Of a stretch of 64,000 nucleotides of DNA, positions 36,101 to 43,380 are shown piece by piece. Origin of the DNA: Nioella aestuarii (GTDB lineage Bacteria; Pseudomonadota; Alphaproteobacteria; Rhodobacterales; Rhodobacteraceae). Location of the stretch: positions 1 through 64,000 of the forward strand of contig NZ_JBPBBA010000006.1 of assembly GCF_050896395.1 (NCBI RefSeq), read 5' to 3'. Numbering within the stretch: position 1 is the first letter of the stretch; the number at the start of each line of letters is the position of its first letter. A program made the position numbers and the translations under genes. The notes beneath the pieces are model-generated. The model did not search any database and was not told where the DNA came from. It saw only the letters and a list, made by a program, of their open reading frames with translations.

Positions 36101-36546
36101 ATCTGACGACCGAGGCCAAGGCGCGTGAGATGTTTGAGGGCGATCTGAAACTGAGCTACCACCTCGCTCCGCCGATGCTGCCGGGGCGCGACGCGTCGGG
36201 ACGTCCGCGCAAACGGCAATTCGGGGCCTGGATGGGCCGCGGCTTCCGCGTACTGGCTATGCTGCGCAAGCTGCGCGGAACGCCGCTTGACGTTTTTGGC
36301 TACACTGCCGAGCGCAAGATGGAACGCGGGCTGATCCGGCAATATGAGGCAGACATGGCGGAGGTGCTGCGCGATGTGACGCCGAAAACGGCCGCGATCG
36401 CCGTTGATATTGCATCGCTGCCACGTCAGATCCGGGGCTTTGGTCCGGTGAAAGAGGCCAATGTTGCGGCCGCCGGTCTGCGGCGGGACGAGCTGTTGGC
36501 AGCATTCAGAGCGGGTGGCACCCCGATGGCAACAGCCGCTGAGTAA
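33145..36546 (+). CDS. Fused indolepyruvate ferredoxin oxidoreductase
   Basis: A 1133-residue single-chain enzyme combining IorA- and IorB-like parts. It decarboxylates aryl 2-oxo acids (indolepyruvate, phenylpyruvate) to aryl-acetyl-CoA. The order is pyrimidine/transketolase-like domains, then a TPP-binding region with PWFCSGCPHNTSTKVP near residue 430 and GGQHNEGDLDP near 531. A cysteine cluster follows (CEGCGDCGVQSNC near 631, then SCNKDFSCLKGFCP), and then the gamma domain starting ITGVGGTGVVTIGAVL near 715. A GGGAGAGGG site precedes the ATG. The natural link to the PaaG-like gene is arylacetyl-CoA, but they are 30 kb apart. Confidence 0.92.
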   Translation: MGLAQVSLKDRFDLGKSPVLLNGTQALVRLMLAQKWRDQQAGLNTAGFVTGYRGSPLGAVDLQMSKAEKVLTASDVLFRPGLNEDLAATSLWGAQQAELRGEGKFEGVFGLWYGKGPGVDRSGDVMRHANMAGTSAHGGVIMAMGDDHTGESSTVCHQSDWAMVDVHMPVLSPAGVQEILDYGHYGYELSRFAGVWVGLKVMKDTVEATSVVDGRPDRMAFTRPDFPMPPGGLNIRLGDHWIPQEERLLGHKRFAAEAFARANGIDRRVLGKPGAKIGFVAAGKNWLDLVHAMELLGIHEDEADRLGITTYKVGQTWPLDMKSLGEWAEGLELIVVVEEKRKLIEVQIKEAIFDNRRGRRVYGYKGGKGEVLFPTHFALDPNDIAVKLGNILIDEGRGTDRIKAGIQQVTDAMRADNAQDLATRLPWFCSGCPHNTSTKVPEGARGGAGIGCHFMAKWMDRNTEAFTHMGAEGANWAGEAPFSTRKHIFQNLGEGTYNHSGILAIRAAIAAGTNITYKILFNDAVAMTGGQHNEGDLDPARIAHEIRAMGVNHIALIYDPKEEIDFSAFPKDVERHERDDLMKVQERFQDIEGVSAIIYVQTCAAEKRRRRKRGQFPDPDRRVFINTDVCEGCGDCGVQSNCVSIVPVETELGRKRAIDQSSCNKDFSCLKGFCPSFVTVEGGKIRKEASASVDVGHLPAPDLPMINGTHNVVITGVGGTGVVTIGAVLAQAAQLDGKGAGMIEMAGLAQKGGAVHIHLRLAERPEDISAIRVAVGEADAVIGGDLVVSAGAKTLGLMTTGRTKAVVNSHEIITGAFTQDTEFRIPVNDLEIALQARLGDGLALFDASDMARILMGDSIYSNMMVLGAAWQNGLVPLSHDAIVGAITLNGAAVERNKQAFELGRWAVLNPAEAAKLGGDVVAMPKPLEDRIAFREAHLVDYQGKRLAKRYRKLVDGIEDATLREAVAEGYHKLLAYKDEYEVARLHLTTEAKAREMFEGDLKLSYHLAPPMLPGRDASGRPRKRQFGAWMGRGFRVLAMLRKLRGTPLDVFGYTAERKMERGLIRQYEADMAEVLRDVTPKTAAIAVDIASLPRQIRGFGPVKEANVAAAGLRRDELLAAFRAGGTPMATAAE

Positions 36547-36645
36547 GGGTATCCAGCTGTGGCGCTGCCGCGCCGCTCTATTCCCGCCCGTGGAAAGGCG
36601 ACGCCAAAAACGTGAGTGTCGGGCTTGGTTTCACGGTCCGGATTT

Positions 36646-36664
36646 GAGTATTTGGACCAAGATG
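36646..36664. repeat. GAGTATTTG-type intergenic repeat, copy 2
   Basis: GAGTATTTGGACCAAGATG between the convergent indolepyruvate oxidoreductase and tusA-like genes. It matches the copy at 18083 (GAGTATTTGAGCAAAGAAG) and more loosely the stretch at 93. Confidence 0.5.
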
Positions 36665-36670
36665 TAGGGG

Positions 36671-36898
36671 TCAGGGTGCGCGGATGGTAAAGGCGATGCC
36701 CTGATCCATGTCTTCGCTCTTCATCAGCTCGGCGCCGTGTTCTGCGCAGAAATGCGGGATGTCGATGCGGGCGACGGGATCGTCTGCCAGGATGCGTATG
36801 ATCTGGCCAGATGTCGCGCCAAGCAGCACCTTGCGCAGGCGGAGCACCGGCAGCGGACAAAGAAGGCCAAGCGCGTCGATATCGTGGTCTGGTGTCAT
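36671..36898 (-). CDS. TusA-family sulfurtransferase
   Basis: A 75-residue TusA/SirA-like protein with the hallmark LDALGLLCPLPVLRLRK-type N-terminus (here DALGLLCPLPVLRLRK, CPxP motif at Cys14). These proteins carry persulfide sulfur for tRNA thiolation, molybdopterin or sulfur oxidation. A second Cys lies in IPHFCAEHGAEL. No sulfur pathway genes adjoin it, so the specific role is open. Confidence 0.9.
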   Translation of the reverse strand: MTPDHDIDALGLLCPLPVLRLRKVLLGATSGQIIRILADDPVARIDIPHFCAEHGAELMKSEDMDQGIAFTIRAP

Positions 36899-36992
36899 AA
36901 CCCGCGCCTAACGCAGCGATGCGGCACTTGTCCACGGGAATGTGAGATCGCTTGGGCTGGTGTTTTCCCGCGCGGCGCGGCAGGAAGGGCAT

Positions 36993-37742
36993 ATGTTCGG
37001 AATTGATCTCTTTGATGCGGGGTTGCTGCCCGCGATGCTGGTCGCGCTGACAGCAGGGGTGCTGAGTTTCCTCAGCCCTTGTGTGTTGCCGATTGTGCCG
37101 CCGTATCTTGCCTATATGGGCGGGATCTCGATGAACGAGATGCAGGAAGGAACCGGGCGGCGGCGCGCGGTTCTGGCCGCGGCGTTCTTCGTCCTTGGGC
37201 TATCGACGGTGTTTGTCTTCCTGGGATTCACCGCGTCAATTTTCGGGCAGTTCTTTTTGCAAAATCAGGACCTTCTGGCCAAGATTGCCGGTGTGGTCGT
37301 GATTATCTTCGGACTGCATTTTCTGGGGGTGTTCCGCATTTCCTTGCTGGATCGCGATGCACGTATGGATGCGGGCGACCGGGGGGGATCGGCCTTTGGC
37401 GCCTATGTTCTGGGGCTTGCCTTTGCCTTTGGCTGGACGCCCTGTATCGGCCCGCAGCTTGGCGCGATTTTGGGGCTGGCCGCGGTGGAATCGTCGGTAG
37501 CGCGCGGGACAACCCTTTTGGCGGTCTATGCGCTCGGCCTTGGGGTGCCGTTCTTGCTGGCGGCAATGTTCATTGAACGGGCCATGGGTCTGATGACGCG
37601 GCTGAAACGCCATATGAAGCTGATCGAGCGGATCATGGGCCTGCTGCTGATCGCAGTGGGGCTGATGCTTTTGACCGGCGCGTTCACCACGCTTTCCTTC
37701 TGGCTTCTCGAAACCTTCCCGGCACTTGGCGAGTTGGGGTGA
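36993..37742 (+). CDS. ccdA: Thiol-disulfide carrier CcdA
   Basis: A 249-residue DsbD-beta/CcdA-type membrane protein with six predicted helices. It moves reducing equivalents from cytoplasmic thioredoxin to periplasmic partners for cytochrome c maturation. The two redox cysteines are in LSFLSPCVLPIVPPYLAYMGG (near residue 30) and FAFGWTPCIGPQLGAILG (near residue 147). An AGGAAGGG site precedes the ATG at 36993; an upstream in-frame codon at 36942 adds a non-membrane leader and is not preferred. Confidence 0.93.
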   Translation: MFGIDLFDAGLLPAMLVALTAGVLSFLSPCVLPIVPPYLAYMGGISMNEMQEGTGRRRAVLAAAFFVLGLSTVFVFLGFTASIFGQFFLQNQDLLAKIAGVVVIIFGLHFLGVFRISLLDRDARMDAGDRGGSAFGAYVLGLAFAFGWTPCIGPQLGAILGLAAVESSVARGTTLLAVYALGLGVPFLLAAMFIERAMGLMTRLKRHMKLIERIMGLLLIAVGLMLLTGAFTTLSFWLLETFPALGELG

Positions 37743-37807
37743 TCGCGCCATAGCCTTGCCGGATTTTCCCTGTATCTTGCGAAGAAAAGCCGGTGCAGAG
37801 TGGTGTA

Positions 37808-39076
37808 ATGAGTGAGGCACAGAGCCAAGAAGTTCGGACCCGGCGGGTTCTCTATATTCCCGGTTTCGACCCGGTCCCGGCGCGCAAATACCGCGAGAGG
37901 TATCGGCGTGGGGGCGAAGAACAGGCATCGATTTCCGGCTATGAGCTGACGATGGGGCCGCAGCGCACCAAGGGCTATTATGGCTGGTCGCTGGAGACGC
38001 TCATTGACGGGCACCGAACGCAGGCCGATGTCGAGGTGCTGGTCTGGGCCGATATCGTCAAGGACAGCATGGGCCACGGGATTGCCGCCACCTATTGGCA
38101 GCTTCTGCGCACGGCCTGGGCCTATATCGGGTCGGGCGCGCTGTTTCGACTGATGCGGCTCAGGAAGGGGCCGGTGATCGCGGCGCTTTATCCGGTGGTG
38201 TTGCTGCTTGCGCAGCTTGGCCTGGCCATGGGGCTTGGCTTTGCGCTGGCCTATGGCGCGCTTGCGGGGTCCGAGGCGCTGCTGCGTTGGATCGAAGGGG
38301 AACAGTCGGGCGGGCAGAGCCTGTTTGTCCTGCGCGCCGGGCTTGCCTTGGTTCTGTGGCCCTGTTTGGCCTGGCTGATGCTGCGCTGGTTCAAGCGGCG
38401 CGATCCCTGGCTTGGCTGGTACCTGATGCATGATTATGCGTTTTCAGCGAGCCATGGCGGGGCCTATCCGCCCGCGCAGGAAGCGCGGATGCGGGATTTC
38501 GCGGACCGGATCGCCGAGGCTTTGGGCGAAGATGTGGACGAGGTGCTGGTCGTCGGCCATTCCTCTGGCGCCTATATGGCGGTGTCGCTGCTGGCGGATG
38601 TCATTCGGGCGGGCAGGGTGCCTGCGAAGGGACCGAAACTGGCGCTTCTGACCCTTGGTCATGTGGTGCCGATGGTCTCTTTCCTGCCGAAGGCCACACG
38701 GCTGCGGGCGGATCTTGCGTTTCTCTGCACCCGAGACGAGATCATCTGGCTGGACGTAACGGCACCGGGGGATGGCTGTTCCTTTGCGCTATGCGATCCG
38801 GTTGCGGTGACGGGCGTCGCGCCTGAGGGGCAGCGTTGGCCGCTGGTGATCTCGGCGGCCTTCACGCAGACGCTCAGCCAAGAACGGCAGAAAGCCCTGA
38901 AATTGCGGTTGTTTGAGCTGCATTTCCAATATCTTAACGCCTTCGACCGGCCTGGTGATTATGACTATTTCCAGATCACGGGCGGGCCTTTGACGCTGGC
39001 CACTCGCTACGCCGGCCGCGCGCCCTCGCCGGGGCGGATCAGCACGCCAGTGAACCGGCACAGGGGGATGACATGA
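37808..39076 (+). CDS. Membrane-embedded alpha/beta-hydrolase-like protein, coupled to P450
   Basis: A 422-residue protein without a confident family name. It opens RRVLYIPGFDPVPARKYRERY, like the first strand of an alpha/beta hydrolase. Two hydrophobic segments follow near residues 120 to 150 and 170 to 195, then a nucleophile-elbow motif VLVVGHSSGAYMAVSLLADV near residue 250. A possible acid and His lie further on. This suggests a lipase- or esterase-like enzyme at the membrane. Its stop overlaps the P450 start (ATGA), so the two are made together. The ATG at 37808 is a choice over 37793. Confidence 0.75.
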   Translation: MSEAQSQEVRTRRVLYIPGFDPVPARKYRERYRRGGEEQASISGYELTMGPQRTKGYYGWSLETLIDGHRTQADVEVLVWADIVKDSMGHGIAATYWQLLRTAWAYIGSGALFRLMRLRKGPVIAALYPVVLLLAQLGLAMGLGFALAYGALAGSEALLRWIEGEQSGGQSLFVLRAGLALVLWPCLAWLMLRWFKRRDPWLGWYLMHDYAFSASHGGAYPPAQEARMRDFADRIAEALGEDVDEVLVVGHSSGAYMAVSLLADVIRAGRVPAKGPKLALLTLGHVVPMVSFLPKATRLRADLAFLCTRDEIIWLDVTAPGDGCSFALCDPVAVTGVAPEGQRWPLVISAAFTQTLSQERQKALKLRLFELHFQYLNAFDRPGDYDYFQITGGPLTLATRYAGRAPSPGRISTPVNRHRGMT

Positions 39077-40422
39077 TTCCGCCCAAGCCGAAACCACGTG
39101 CCGATCGGGTGTCATTGTGGCGCTATATGCGGCTCTTTCGGCAGGACATCCTTTCAGCGCAGCCCGCGCGGCTTTACCGGGCGTGGATGGCCGAATTCAG
39201 AACGCCGTTTTTCCGCAGTTTCATGGTCAATCAGCCCGCGTTGCTTGACCTTGTTCTGAAGGAACGCCCCGACGATTTCCCCAAATCCGACCGGATCGGT
39301 GAAGGGCTGCGCCCGCTTCTTGGCGAGTCCGTCTTCCTGACAAATGGCGAAACGTGGAAACGCCAGCGCCGAATCATCAACCCGGCGTTTGAGGGCGGTC
39401 GCTTGCGCGACACCTTCCCGGCGATGTGGGCGGCGGCAGAGGCCGCGTGCGACCGGATGGGCGCGGGTGAGGTGGAGGTTGAGGAACAGATGAGCCACGC
39501 AGCTGCGGACGTCATTTTCCGCACGCTGTTTTCGATCCCGATCGAACATGAGGTGGCAAGCGAGGTCTTCACCCAGTTCCGTGACTACCAGCGCACGCAG
39601 CCCATCCTGAACCTCGCCGCTTTCCTACCGCTGCCGCGGTTCCTGCCGCGCGGGCACCGGCGCAAAACGCGGGCGACGGCCAGAGCGATCCGGGATTTGA
39701 TCACCCGACTGACGGCAGAGAGGATGGCGGAGATAAGGGCAGGCACAGCGCCCGATGACCTGGCCACCAAGATCATGACAACGGCCGACCCGCTGACGGG
39801 GGACAGGTTTACAACCTCTGAAATGGTCGATCAGGTGGCGATCTTCTTCCTTGCAGGTCACGAAACAAGCGCCTCGGCGCTGGCCTGGACGCTTTATCTG
39901 ATGGCGCTTTATCCCGACTGGCAGGAACGCGTGGCCGAAGAGGCGCAAGCATTGAACAGCCCTGACATTTCAATCATGTCCAAGTTGAAGTTAAGCCGTG
40001 ATGTGTTCCGCGAGGCGCTGCGCCTTTACCCGCCCGTGCCGATGATGGTGCGCGAGGCGGCCCGCCCGGAACGCTTCCGGGACCGCGACGTGCCCAAGGG
40101 CGCGCAGATCGTTCTGTCGCCTTGGCATCTGCACCGGCACGAACGGCTGTGGGACAATCCCGACGGGTTCGATCCGACCCGCTGGCAGACAGAAAACGGC
40201 AAGACATGTCAACGCGAAGCGTACATGCCCTTTTCCACTGGCCCCCGTGTTTGCACCGGAGCGGGGTTTGCGATGGTCGAAGGGCCGCTTCTGCTGTCGA
40301 TGCTGCTGAAACGCTACCGGTTCGAGCGGGTCGAAGGAAAAGACCCGGTGCCCGTGGCCTTCCTGACCGTGCGCGCAAAGGATGGCATCCATCTGCGCGT
40401 GACCCCCCGTCAGGAGGCCTGA
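39073..40422 (+). CDS. Cytochrome P450
   Basis: A 449-residue P450. The I-helix oxygen-binding motif is FLAGHETSA near residues 257 to 265. The K-helix ExxR is in FREALRLYPPVP. The heme ligand is Cys394 in FSTGPRVCTGAGFA. The N-terminus has no membrane anchor, so it should be soluble and need separate ferredoxin and reductase. The style (R-W-x8-Y-M-P-F) resembles fatty-acid or alkane hydroxylating groups, but the substrate is not determined. It is coupled to the hydrolase-like gene and its end overlaps the convergent tpiA by 13 bases. Confidence 0.9.
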   Translation: MIPPKPKPRADRVSLWRYMRLFRQDILSAQPARLYRAWMAEFRTPFFRSFMVNQPALLDLVLKERPDDFPKSDRIGEGLRPLLGESVFLTNGETWKRQRRIINPAFEGGRLRDTFPAMWAAAEAACDRMGAGEVEVEEQMSHAAADVIFRTLFSIPIEHEVASEVFTQFRDYQRTQPILNLAAFLPLPRFLPRGHRRKTRATARAIRDLITRLTAERMAEIRAGTAPDDLATKIMTTADPLTGDRFTTSEMVDQVAIFFLAGHETSASALAWTLYLMALYPDWQERVAEEAQALNSPDISIMSKLKLSRDVFREALRLYPPVPMMVREAARPERFRDRDVPKGAQIVLSPWHLHRHERLWDNPDGFDPTRWQTENGKTCQREAYMPFSTGPRVCTGAGFAMVEGPLLLSMLLKRYRFERVEGKDPVPVAFLTVRAKDGIHLRVTPRQEA

Positions 40423-41159
40423 AGCGCCTCGACAATCGGCAGGAAATCGGCGGCTTTCAACGAAGCCCCGCCCACAAGCGCGCCGTCCACATTGCTGACC
40501 GCAAAAATGTCTGCCGCGTTCGAGCCCTTGACCGAACCGCCATAGAGGATCGGCACCGCGCGGCCCACGCCCACACCGAACCGCTTTTCCAACTCGGCGC
40601 GGATGAAGTCATGCACTTCGCCAATTTGATGAAGGGTGGGCACCTTGCCGGTGCCGATGGCCCAAACGGGCTCGTAGGCGATGACCAGACGGTCAGCCGT
40701 GACCAGATCGGGAACCGACCCGGCAAGCTGTCCGCCGATGATGGCCAGCGTGTTTGCGGCCTCTCGTTCAGCCAGCGTTTCACCGACGCACACAACCGCG
40801 ATAAGCCCCGTGGCAATCACGGCCTTTGCCTTTTCACGTACATCCAAGTCGGTTTCGCCATGGTCGGTGCGCCGTTCGGAATGGCCGAGGATCACATGGG
40901 TTGCCCCTGCGTCCGCCAGCATCCCGGCAGAGATATCGCCGGTATGGGCCCCGTTCTCGGCCGCATGGCAATCCTGTCCGCCGGTGGCGATCAGACTGCC
41001 CGACAGCGCGTCCGACATCCGTGACAGCAGCGTCGCGGGCGGGCATATCAACACGTCGACGGAGGGCGCGGGCAGGGCGGCTTTCAGCGCCTCCGCTTCT
41101 GCAAGGCTGTCGCCCGTTCCGTTCATCTTCCAGTTCCCGGCGGCTAGCTTGCGGACCAT
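40410..41159 (-). CDS. tpiA: Triosephosphate isomerase
   Basis: A 249-residue TIM barrel enzyme that interconverts dihydroxyacetone phosphate and glyceraldehyde 3-phosphate. Catalytic residues are visible: Lys in AAGNWKMNG near residue 12, His in GHSERR near 95 and Glu in AYEPVWAIGTGK near 166. The phosphate-binding GGSVK lies near 207. Its end overlaps the convergent P450 gene. Confidence 0.96.
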   Translation of the reverse strand: MVRKLAAGNWKMNGTGDSLAEAEALKAALPAPSVDVLICPPATLLSRMSDALSGSLIATGGQDCHAAENGAHTGDISAGMLADAGATHVILGHSERRTDHGETDLDVREKAKAVIATGLIAVVCVGETLAEREAANTLAIIGGQLAGSVPDLVTADRLVIAYEPVWAIGTGKVPTLHQIGEVHDFIRAELEKRFGVGVGRAVPILYGGSVKGSNAADIFAVSNVDGALVGGASLKAADFLPIVEALQAS

Positions 41160-41221
41160 GTTACATCCCTTTCAATCAAGATTGAGCCGGAGATAGCCTG
41201 AAATGGTGGGGGCGGGAAGGG

Positions 41222-41545
41222 TCAGAGATGGCGCAGGGCGCGGCGTGCCCAGTCACAGGCCATATCGGGATCATCCAGCGCCGCGTCGGGCATGGTCCAA
41301 TAGGGCATCGCCGTGGGTTTCCCGCCCTCGCGCTGATAGGTCCAGCGCGTACAGCCCTCGGCCTCCAGTTCGGCAATGAAATCGCCCGCGCCTTTCAGCC
41401 ACAAAGACCCGTCGCCGTGGACGATCGCGAAGATCGTGCCCTCATGGTAAAGGCACAACCCGCCCATCATCCGCCGTGTCGACTGGTCGCCAAGCCCCGA
41501 GAACAGCTCCTTCGCGAAGGCGATCTCTTCGGGCGACAGGCTCAT
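41222..41545 (-). CDS. TfoX N-terminal domain protein
   Basis: A 107-residue protein matching the TfoX N-terminal fold: FAKELFSGLGDQSTRRMMGGLCLYHEGTIFAIV near the start, then WLKG and a C-terminal TYQREGGKPTAMPYWTMPD. The C-terminal half of full TfoX is absent, which is common for stand-alone family members. In some gammaproteobacteria TfoX controls competence, but the stand-alone domain has no settled function. The ATG at 41545 overlaps the upstream A-type carrier gene by four bases, so the upstream extension is rejected. Confidence 0.85.
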   Translation of the reverse strand: MSLSPEEIAFAKELFSGLGDQSTRRMMGGLCLYHEGTIFAIVHGDGSLWLKGAGDFIAELEAEGCTRWTYQREGGKPTAMPYWTMPDAALDDPDMACDWARRALRHL

Positions 41546-41922
41546 TTTCCAGCCTGTTCGGCCTGCAACTCGTCGATATCCTTGAACTTGATCGATTCCC
41601 CGCAGCCGCAAGCATCTGCGACATTTGGATTGCGGAACTTGAAGCCCGATTCCAGCAGGCTGACCTCATAGTCGATCTCAGTGCCAAAGAGGAACATTTG
41701 CGCCATGGGGGCAATCATCACCCGCGCGCCATCCTGTTCCACGACCTCGTCCAGCGGGTCGATCTCGGACACGTAGTCCATCGTGTATTCCATGCCAGCG
41801 CAGCCGCCTTTCTTGACGCCAATACGCAATCCTTGCGATCCGCCAGAGGCCATCAGCTTGGCGATCTGCTTTGCTGCAGCCTGGGTCACGGTCACGGCCT
41901 GTTTGCCGGGAATGCCGAACAT
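41542..41922 (-). CDS. A-type iron-sulfur carrier (SufA/IscA-like)
   Basis: A 126-residue HesB/IscA-family protein with the three conserved cysteines in KKGGCAGMEY (near residue 41) and ADACGCGESI (near residue 107). A-type carriers receive Fe-S clusters from the SUF or ISC scaffold and pass them to target enzymes. The sufT-like gene at 43381 is two genes upstream; in related genomes the two often stand side by side at the end of the suf operon. Here a SatD/DUF3307 pair lies between them. Confidence 0.92.
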   Translation of the reverse strand: MFGIPGKQAVTVTQAAAKQIAKLMASGGSQGLRIGVKKGGCAGMEYTMDYVSEIDPLDEVVEQDGARVMIAPMAQMFLFGTEIDYEVSLLESGFKFRNPNVADACGCGESIKFKDIDELQAEQAGK

Positions 41923-41974
41923 GGGATTGGTCCTTTTCCTGTTACCCCAAATCTAGGGCAGCTGGCCCCGGTTC

Positions 41975-42688
41975 TCAAGCACCACCAAGGCGGGAAATCA
42001 GCGCAGCGGTTCCGATCCCGGCTAGCAGCGCCCAACCGATCGACGCAAGCGTGCCGATGATCACGTATTCGGCCAGTGTCCGGTCCTTCTCGATACTGCC
42101 CACCCGCAGGAAGGATTTGGCAGCAATCAGAAAGCCCACGCCCGCCATCTGACCGCTAAGCACGAGGATGAAGGTCAGACCCCGTTCCAGCAGGCCGATG
42201 ACCGCACCGCCATTTGACAGGCCCTCGGCATCGGGCAGAGCCGCCGCATAAGGGGCCATCAGCTTGCCAACGGCAAACTGACCCGCGCGGGTGGCCAGCA
42301 GAAACCCCGCGATTAGCGCCATGGCTTCGGGGGCTTGTGCGGTCAGTATGGGCAAGTGCCCCCAAAGCCCGCTGGCATAGGCGTCGGTCCATAGCAGCCC
42401 GGCGGCGAGGATCGACATCAGATGCGCGCCCTGATCAATCAGGAAATGTGCAAGGCTGTCATCGGAGCCAAGCCGCGCCTTGGCATAGTCGATCTGCATA
42501 TGCAGCGCCGCCACGAACAGGGCGGCCCAATGCGCCCCACCAAGTGCCGCATAGCTGAGACCAAAGACAATTCCGGTATGCAGCAACAACGGCCCGATCT
42601 TGTCTTTACCCAAGGCCATCGCTTTGGATTGGAACATGAAATCGGCAAGAACATGGGCGAATAGCAGCGCCACGACAGTTTCAATCAT
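41975..42688 (-). CDS. DUF3307 polytopic membrane protein
   Basis: A 237-residue protein with about six membrane segments. Polar residues in the helices stand out: FAHVLADFMFQSKAMA (residues 9 to 24), LLLHTG near 33, HMQIDYAKARL near 60 and FLIDQGAHL near 77. This His/Asp pattern (HxxxDF, HxxxD, DQxxH) is that of DUF3307 and could bind a metal; an enzymatic or channel role is unproved. The start lies inside the satD-like gene (eight-base overlap), so the two form a unit, a pairing also known in other bacteria. The ATG at 42688 begins the first helix. Confidence 0.8.
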   Translation of the reverse strand: MIETVVALLFAHVLADFMFQSKAMALGKDKIGPLLLHTGIVFGLSYAALGGAHWAALFVAALHMQIDYAKARLGSDDSLAHFLIDQGAHLMSILAAGLLWTDAYASGLWGHLPILTAQAPEAMALIAGFLLATRAGQFAVGKLMAPYAAALPDAEGLSNGGAVIGLLERGLTFILVLSGQMAGVGFLIAAKSFLRVGSIEKDRTLAEYVIIGTLASIGWALLAGIGTAALISRLGGA

Positions 42689-43328
42689 ATGTGCGTTCCT
42701 TTTGTTCCCAGGCCTCGACCGCTCGCCGCAGCGCCTGTGCACCTGCGCCCTTCAGACGGGCATGCACCGCCTGCACCGATATGTGAAGCGTTCGGGCGAT
42801 GGATTTCTGGGTCGGGTTGTCGGGGGACAGGTAATAGGATGTTGCCTCCGCCTGTTCCGGCGTCCAGCGCATGACATGTTCTTCAACCAGGTCGATGATC
42901 GCGTGGTGAAGTGGCGTCATGCCCTCACCGGCTACGCAGAACAGACGTGATTTCTCTAACCTGTCCAGCGCTCGGCCCGAGGCTATCAATGCGCTGCCGG
43001 ACGCATTGGACAGATCGCCGCCGGGAACGGGGTCTACCGATCCAACACCTGCGGATATTCTGCTGAGGGGGACATCTTCTGCCGCCCTCAAGCCCGCATG
43101 AATGCAGACCAAGGCGCGCAGGGAATAGGATGCGCGTGGGATCAGAAACTGCCAGCCATCGCCGCGAAACCGAGTGAAATACACCCTGCCACTGCCGGGC
43201 CAAGCGGCGATGTTTTCGGCCACCGCGCTGACACGACCGACGGCCTTGTTGACCAAATCGGTGCCAGCATCGGTTGAGCTCACAAGATCGCCGGTCAGAA
43301 CAACGGCACGAGACGCGGATTCTGTCAT
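42681..43328 (-). CDS. SatD-family regulator: nucleotidyl-cyclase-like domain with C-terminal HTH
   Basis: A 215-residue protein. The first 140 residues read like a class III nucleotidyl cyclase fold: AVVLTGDLVSST (residues 8 to 19, with D14 in the metal position), FTRFRGDGWQFLI (51 to 63, with D57 in the second metal position), RISAGVGSVD (about 90 to 99), and SGSALIASGRALDRL in the place of the cyclase helix VNxAARL. Residues about 168 to 200 form a helix-turn-helix (KSIARTLHISVQAVHARLKG). SatD-family proteins of Firmicutes pair with DUF3307, as here. Catalysis is not shown; it may only sense a nucleotide. Twin dyads abut the start codon and suggest autoregulation. Confidence 0.75.
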   Translation of the reverse strand: MTESASRAVVLTGDLVSSTDAGTDLVNKAVGRVSAVAENIAAWPGSGRVYFTRFRGDGWQFLIPRASYSLRALVCIHAGLRAAEDVPLSRISAGVGSVDPVPGGDLSNASGSALIASGRALDRLEKSRLFCVAGEGMTPLHHAIIDLVEEHVMRWTPEQAEATSYYLSPDNPTQKSIARTLHISVQAVHARLKGAGAQALRRAVEAWEQKERTYD

Positions 43329-43330
43329 AG

Positions 43331-43350
43331 ATCAAGCCATAAGACTTGAT
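43331..43350. promoter_or_regulatory. SatD operator 1
   Basis: ATCAAGCCATAAGACTTGAT, with inverted arms ATCAAG and CTTGAT, two bases upstream of the satD-like ATG. It overlaps the likely -10 box. It differs at one of 20 positions from operator 2. Confidence 0.8.
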
Positions 43351-43364
43351 ATTCGCAAAATCAA
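43336..43364 (-). promoter_or_regulatory. Putative satD promoter, possibly leaderless
   Basis: On the minus strand TTGATT (43359 to 43364), 17 bases, then TATGGC (43336 to 43341). Transcription would start within a base or two of the ATG at 43328, giving a leaderless mRNA. The -35 lies in operator 2 and the -10 in operator 1. Confidence 0.5.
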
Positions 43365-43379
43365 GCCAAAAGACTTGAT
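43360..43379. promoter_or_regulatory. SatD operator 2
   Basis: ATCAAGCCAAAAGACTTGAT, identical to operator 1 at 19 of 20 positions and exactly 29 bases from it, start to start. It ends two bases from the sufT-like stop codon, so the whole 52-base gap between the two genes is operator sequence. Confidence 0.8.
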
Positions 43380-43380
43380 C

